Assembly (NCBI GenBank): GCA_950295325.1
Contig: OX485804.1
Coordinates: 37,560,429-37,624,428, forward strand
From: Polytrichum commune
Lineage: Eukaryota; Streptophyta; Polytrichopsida; Polytrichales; Polytrichaceae
Direction: 5' to 3'
DNA: 64,000 bases
Shown: piece after piece, positions 61,830 through 64,000 of the stretch
Numbering within the stretch: the stretch's first letter is position 1
How the letters are laid out: each line of letters begins with the position of its first letter
The notes under the pieces: model-generated
What the model saw: the letters and a program-made list of their open reading frames with translations, nothing else
Told to the model about the DNA's origin: nothing
Databases searched by the model: none
Program-made: the position numbers and the translations under genes

Positions 61830-63050
61830 ATGGCGAGAACGGTGCATGTGAACCTGTTTTTGAACGATTGGACGGGGACATTCATGGCAACAATGGACAT
61901 AGAAGGGCGATGGATTCGAAAACTCGCGGAGGTGAGGAACCTATTCAGCTCACCGGCTGCAACCACAGAAAAAGAAGCCGACGCGAAACCACCGGAGCCT
62001 CCAATTCTCATCCTTCACGTATTTGCAGACGTGCTGATGGAAGGCTATATGCCAAAAATAGAAGTGACCTCCACACGCGACTTCGACGCAATCCGCCTCA
62101 TCTTGAAGAAAAAGGGCCGGGAAGTGACGATGGGCATGGAGTCCATCTTGCGGGAGGGTCCAAAATACAAAATCAACACCGACTTTTTGAAAGTCGTCTC
62201 AATGTTCGCCCCCGAGTGTCGCATGTTCGAGACCGAGGGCGCGGACCACGAGGGTTCCCTACTTCTTGGCCCGTACTCCACCCTCACGACCGGCCTGCGC
62301 CACAGCAAGCCCGAAATTGTAAAACTCGCAATGCTGCTGAACCCCGGGTGGCTGATGAACGACGCGATTGAGCCCCGCGCGCTTTGGTCCGCCTTCGTGA
62401 GCTGCCAAACGATTCCCGACATCGTCAAGTTCATCTTGGAGGCTACTCCGTCGGTTTTGAACGACCACATGCTTTTGGCGCCTTTCCTGTGCATGCCAGA
62501 TTTCATCCCGACGGTGCTCACCTACCAGCCGCAACGGACGTTCCAATCGTTGGACGACGTCACGTGGTGCGAGCTCGAGGAGCACATACGCGTCAGGGAG
62601 CTTTCCGAGTGCTTGATCCCCAAGATTACGCATAACCAATACGTCGAGAACGTGGGCAAGGAGTGGAGGTTGAAAGCCAACTTGCACGGTTTGAAGCTTC
62701 CCATCTCGTGGGGTAACGTCGAGAACATGCTGACGCAGAACATGCACCTCGACATCTTGATGGTGCCCAAGGTCGACGAGGCGTGCGGCATGTCGGTTGC
62801 GGTCGCCAATGTGAACGTGGTGATCGAGAATCTGTGCTCCACGAGCACAAAGTATTTGGGCTACTTCTTGTCACACATGAGTGTGTCCATCCGCCCACTC
62901 GTGGAGGACGACGAGGTGAAGTCGATGAAGCTGGGGATGGGGTCGCCGAACGACAAGTATGACATCATCAGTCGAGCGACCAAGGGAGTGAACGGCCTCG
63001 TCACCATCACCACCCTAACTCATGGAGGTAAGCTGGATGCGGTGCTTTAG
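61830..63050 (+). CDS. GC-rich open frame of 406 codons, unknown function
   Basis: ATG GCG AGA begins an uninterrupted frame (MARTVHVNLFLNDWTGTF ... GGKLDAVL). Composition is protein-like: hydrophobic strands alternate with charged segments, and there is an unstructured TTEKEADAKPPEPP insert at about 45-60. There is no signal peptide, membrane segment or motif I recognise. The frame is clearly richer in G and C, with G/C-ending codons, than the AT-rich DNA around it. Long antisense frames are shadows of this bias. A good splice donor (GGAG|GTAAGC) occurs at 63,028, so the last eight codons may be intronic and the protein may continue elsewhere. Lineage-specific gene, horizontal transfer or viral insertion are all possible. 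Confidence 0.6.
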   Translation: MARTVHVNLFLNDWTGTFMATMDIEGRWIRKLAEVRNLFSSPAATTEKEADAKPPEPPILILHVFADVLMEGYMPKIEVTSTRDFDAIRLILKKKGREVTMGMESILREGPKYKINTDFLKVVSMFAPECRMFETEGADHEGSLLLGPYSTLTTGLRHSKPEIVKLAMLLNPGWLMNDAIEPRALWSAFVSCQTIPDIVKFILEATPSVLNDHMLLAPFLCMPDFIPTVLTYQPQRTFQSLDDVTWCELEEHIRVRELSECLIPKITHNQYVENVGKEWRLKANLHGLKLPISWGNVENMLTQNMHLDILMVPKVDEACGMSVAVANVNVVIENLCSTSTKYLGYFLSHMSVSIRPLVEDDEVKSMKLGMGSPNDKYDIISRATKGVNGLVTITTLTHGGKLDAVL

Positions 63051-63382
63051 AGTCCCAAGTCCCAACATAGAGGCAATGTCTCAACTTTTGAGCCTCAATA
63101 TACCATTAAAATATGGTACATTACCATTGCAGTCGGATCTTGATTATTTGATGCAAAAATATGTGTTGAACCTTTGTTGAGAGTTGGGTCTAGTTTTGTG
63201 CTCGACCAACTCTCAACATGAGTGCCAAGCCTCATCTCCAAAAAGTATTGTCATGTGGGCATCCATGTCATACATGGGACTTGGGACCCTGTGTGAAGTG
63301 GTAAGTCCCAACTTCCATGCTCTCAATGGCTGAGATTGCATGGATTGACCTCATGTGACTTGGGACTTAGGACTTGGGACCC
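63051..63382. repeat. Inverted-repeat element with AGTCCCAAGTCC ends
   Basis: AGTCCCAAGTCCCAA directly after the stop of the preceding frame is mirrored by GGGACTTAGGACTTGGGACC near 63,360, with an internal copy GGGACTTGGGACC at 63,274. It looks like a decayed miniature element inserted at the gene's end. The boundaries are approximate. Confidence 0.4.
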
Positions 63383-63581
63383 CATGTGGTCTGGCCCTTA
63401 AAGTAGATGGACGATGCACGCGTAATCCAACATTGCAACAATCTAGACGCCTCTTATATTTGAATGGTATGTGGTTAGGTGTGGATCTAAGAACGGGCAC
63501 CAAAATGACATCATGTGTTTATCAAAAGAGATTGGATTTTGTGTTAAAAATAAATATGCTAACCATTATTAGTGGACATGA

Positions 63582-63997
63582 TGGGGGGGGGGGGGACCGG
63601 AGGATCTATATGATCACTTAATGAGCATGAGAATTTTGGTCGTGATAATGAATAAGATATTAATATGAGCTCTAGAAATCATGAGGCAAATGGCTATGGG
63701 CGTGATTTGGATTTGTGAACCAACTTGCGCTAATTGTGGGTTTTACATCCTACGAGAAGTGGGTGCAAAAAGGAAAGTATCCAAATAACATACATCTACT
63801 TTATATAGATACTTTTCTCTTTGCACACATCTCTTGTAGGATGTGAAACACATCGCAAGAAGTGGAAGGTGATTAGCAAATCCAAATCGTGCTTGCAACC
63901 ATTTGCATTATGATTTTCAAAGCCCATATGAAGATCTTATTCATTATCAAAGTGAAGATTCTTGTGCTCATTAAGTGGTCAAATAGGCACCCCCCAA
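63582..63997. repeat. Foldback element with arms of about 190 bp
   Basis: The left arm starts in a G-run and contains GATCACTTAATGAGC, GATAATGAATAAGAT, GCGTGATTTGGATTTG and ACATCCTACGAGA. The right arm repeats these in inverted order, ending GCTCATTAAGTGGTCAAAT and CACCCCCC. The loop is only about 20-25 bp, so nearly the whole segment is one hairpin. The last bases of the window follow immediately. Confidence 0.8.
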
Positions 63998-64000
63998 TCA

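Noticed and set aside
62045-62747. Antisense genes opposite the 406-codon frame
   Set aside because: These frames are products of high GC and codon bias on the opposite strand and have no protein-like organisation of their own.

Overview
The window reads as nuclear DNA of a plant (streptophyte). Its one clear host gene is a 13-exon farnesyl diphosphate synthase of the plant/eukaryotic type with ordinary GT-AG introns. A plant-type telomere-like motif (CCCTAAA repeated) also occurs inside an intron. The many degenerate transposon families and the absence of operon-like packing fit a medium or large, repeat-rich genome. A bryophyte, lycophyte or streptophyte alga seems more likely than a flowering plant because of the unusual retroelement and transposon types, but that placement is inference.

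Layout. 0-6 kb: AT-rich intergenic DNA with degenerate tandem repeats and two copies of a CACTA-ended miniature element. 6.2-7.7 kb: a 64-bp-period satellite built on a BamHI-centred palindrome. 7.8-14 kb: remains of a Mutator-like transposon (element 1) with an apparently intact two-exon transposase of about 1,191 residues and the first exon(s) of a divergently transcribed partner gene. 14-25.4 kb: a nest of non-LTR retrotransposons. The youngest is a 6.6-kb, 5'-truncated copy with a 15-bp target duplication, whose decayed polyprotein has both an AP-type endonuclease and a C-terminal restriction-like endonuclease, an architecture known from Dualen/RandI elements. It sits between two older head-to-head fragments, one of which was also hit by a 561-bp miniature element with an 8-bp duplication. 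27.4-28.7 kb: two tRNA-related SINEs whose 3' tails match the LINE 3' end. 29.6-30.6 kb: a decayed pogo-like transposase.

30.6-42.6 kb: a 12.0-kb Mutator-like element (element 2) with about 55-bp terminal inverted repeats and a 9-bp target duplication. Its right half is a decayed paralogue of the element-1 transposase. Its left half is a divergently transcribed, 12-exon gene for a ParB-like plus beta-class amino-methyltransferase fusion, a phage/bacterial type of architecture. This is the most unusual system in the window: a cut-and-paste transposon carrying its own predicted DNA methyltransferase. The first exon of what may be the same partner gene survives in element 1, suggesting the pairing is a family trait.

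42.6-48 kb: intergenic DNA with another LINE fragment. 48.0-53.4 kb: a miniature element, then the farnesyl diphosphate synthase gene. 53.4-61.7 kb: mostly featureless, with one long hairpin. 61.8-63.1 kb: an unusually GC-rich 406-codon open frame of unknown function. It is followed by a short inverted-repeat element and a roughly 400-bp foldback at the window end.

All family assignments come from reading motifs by eye; no database search or folding was run.
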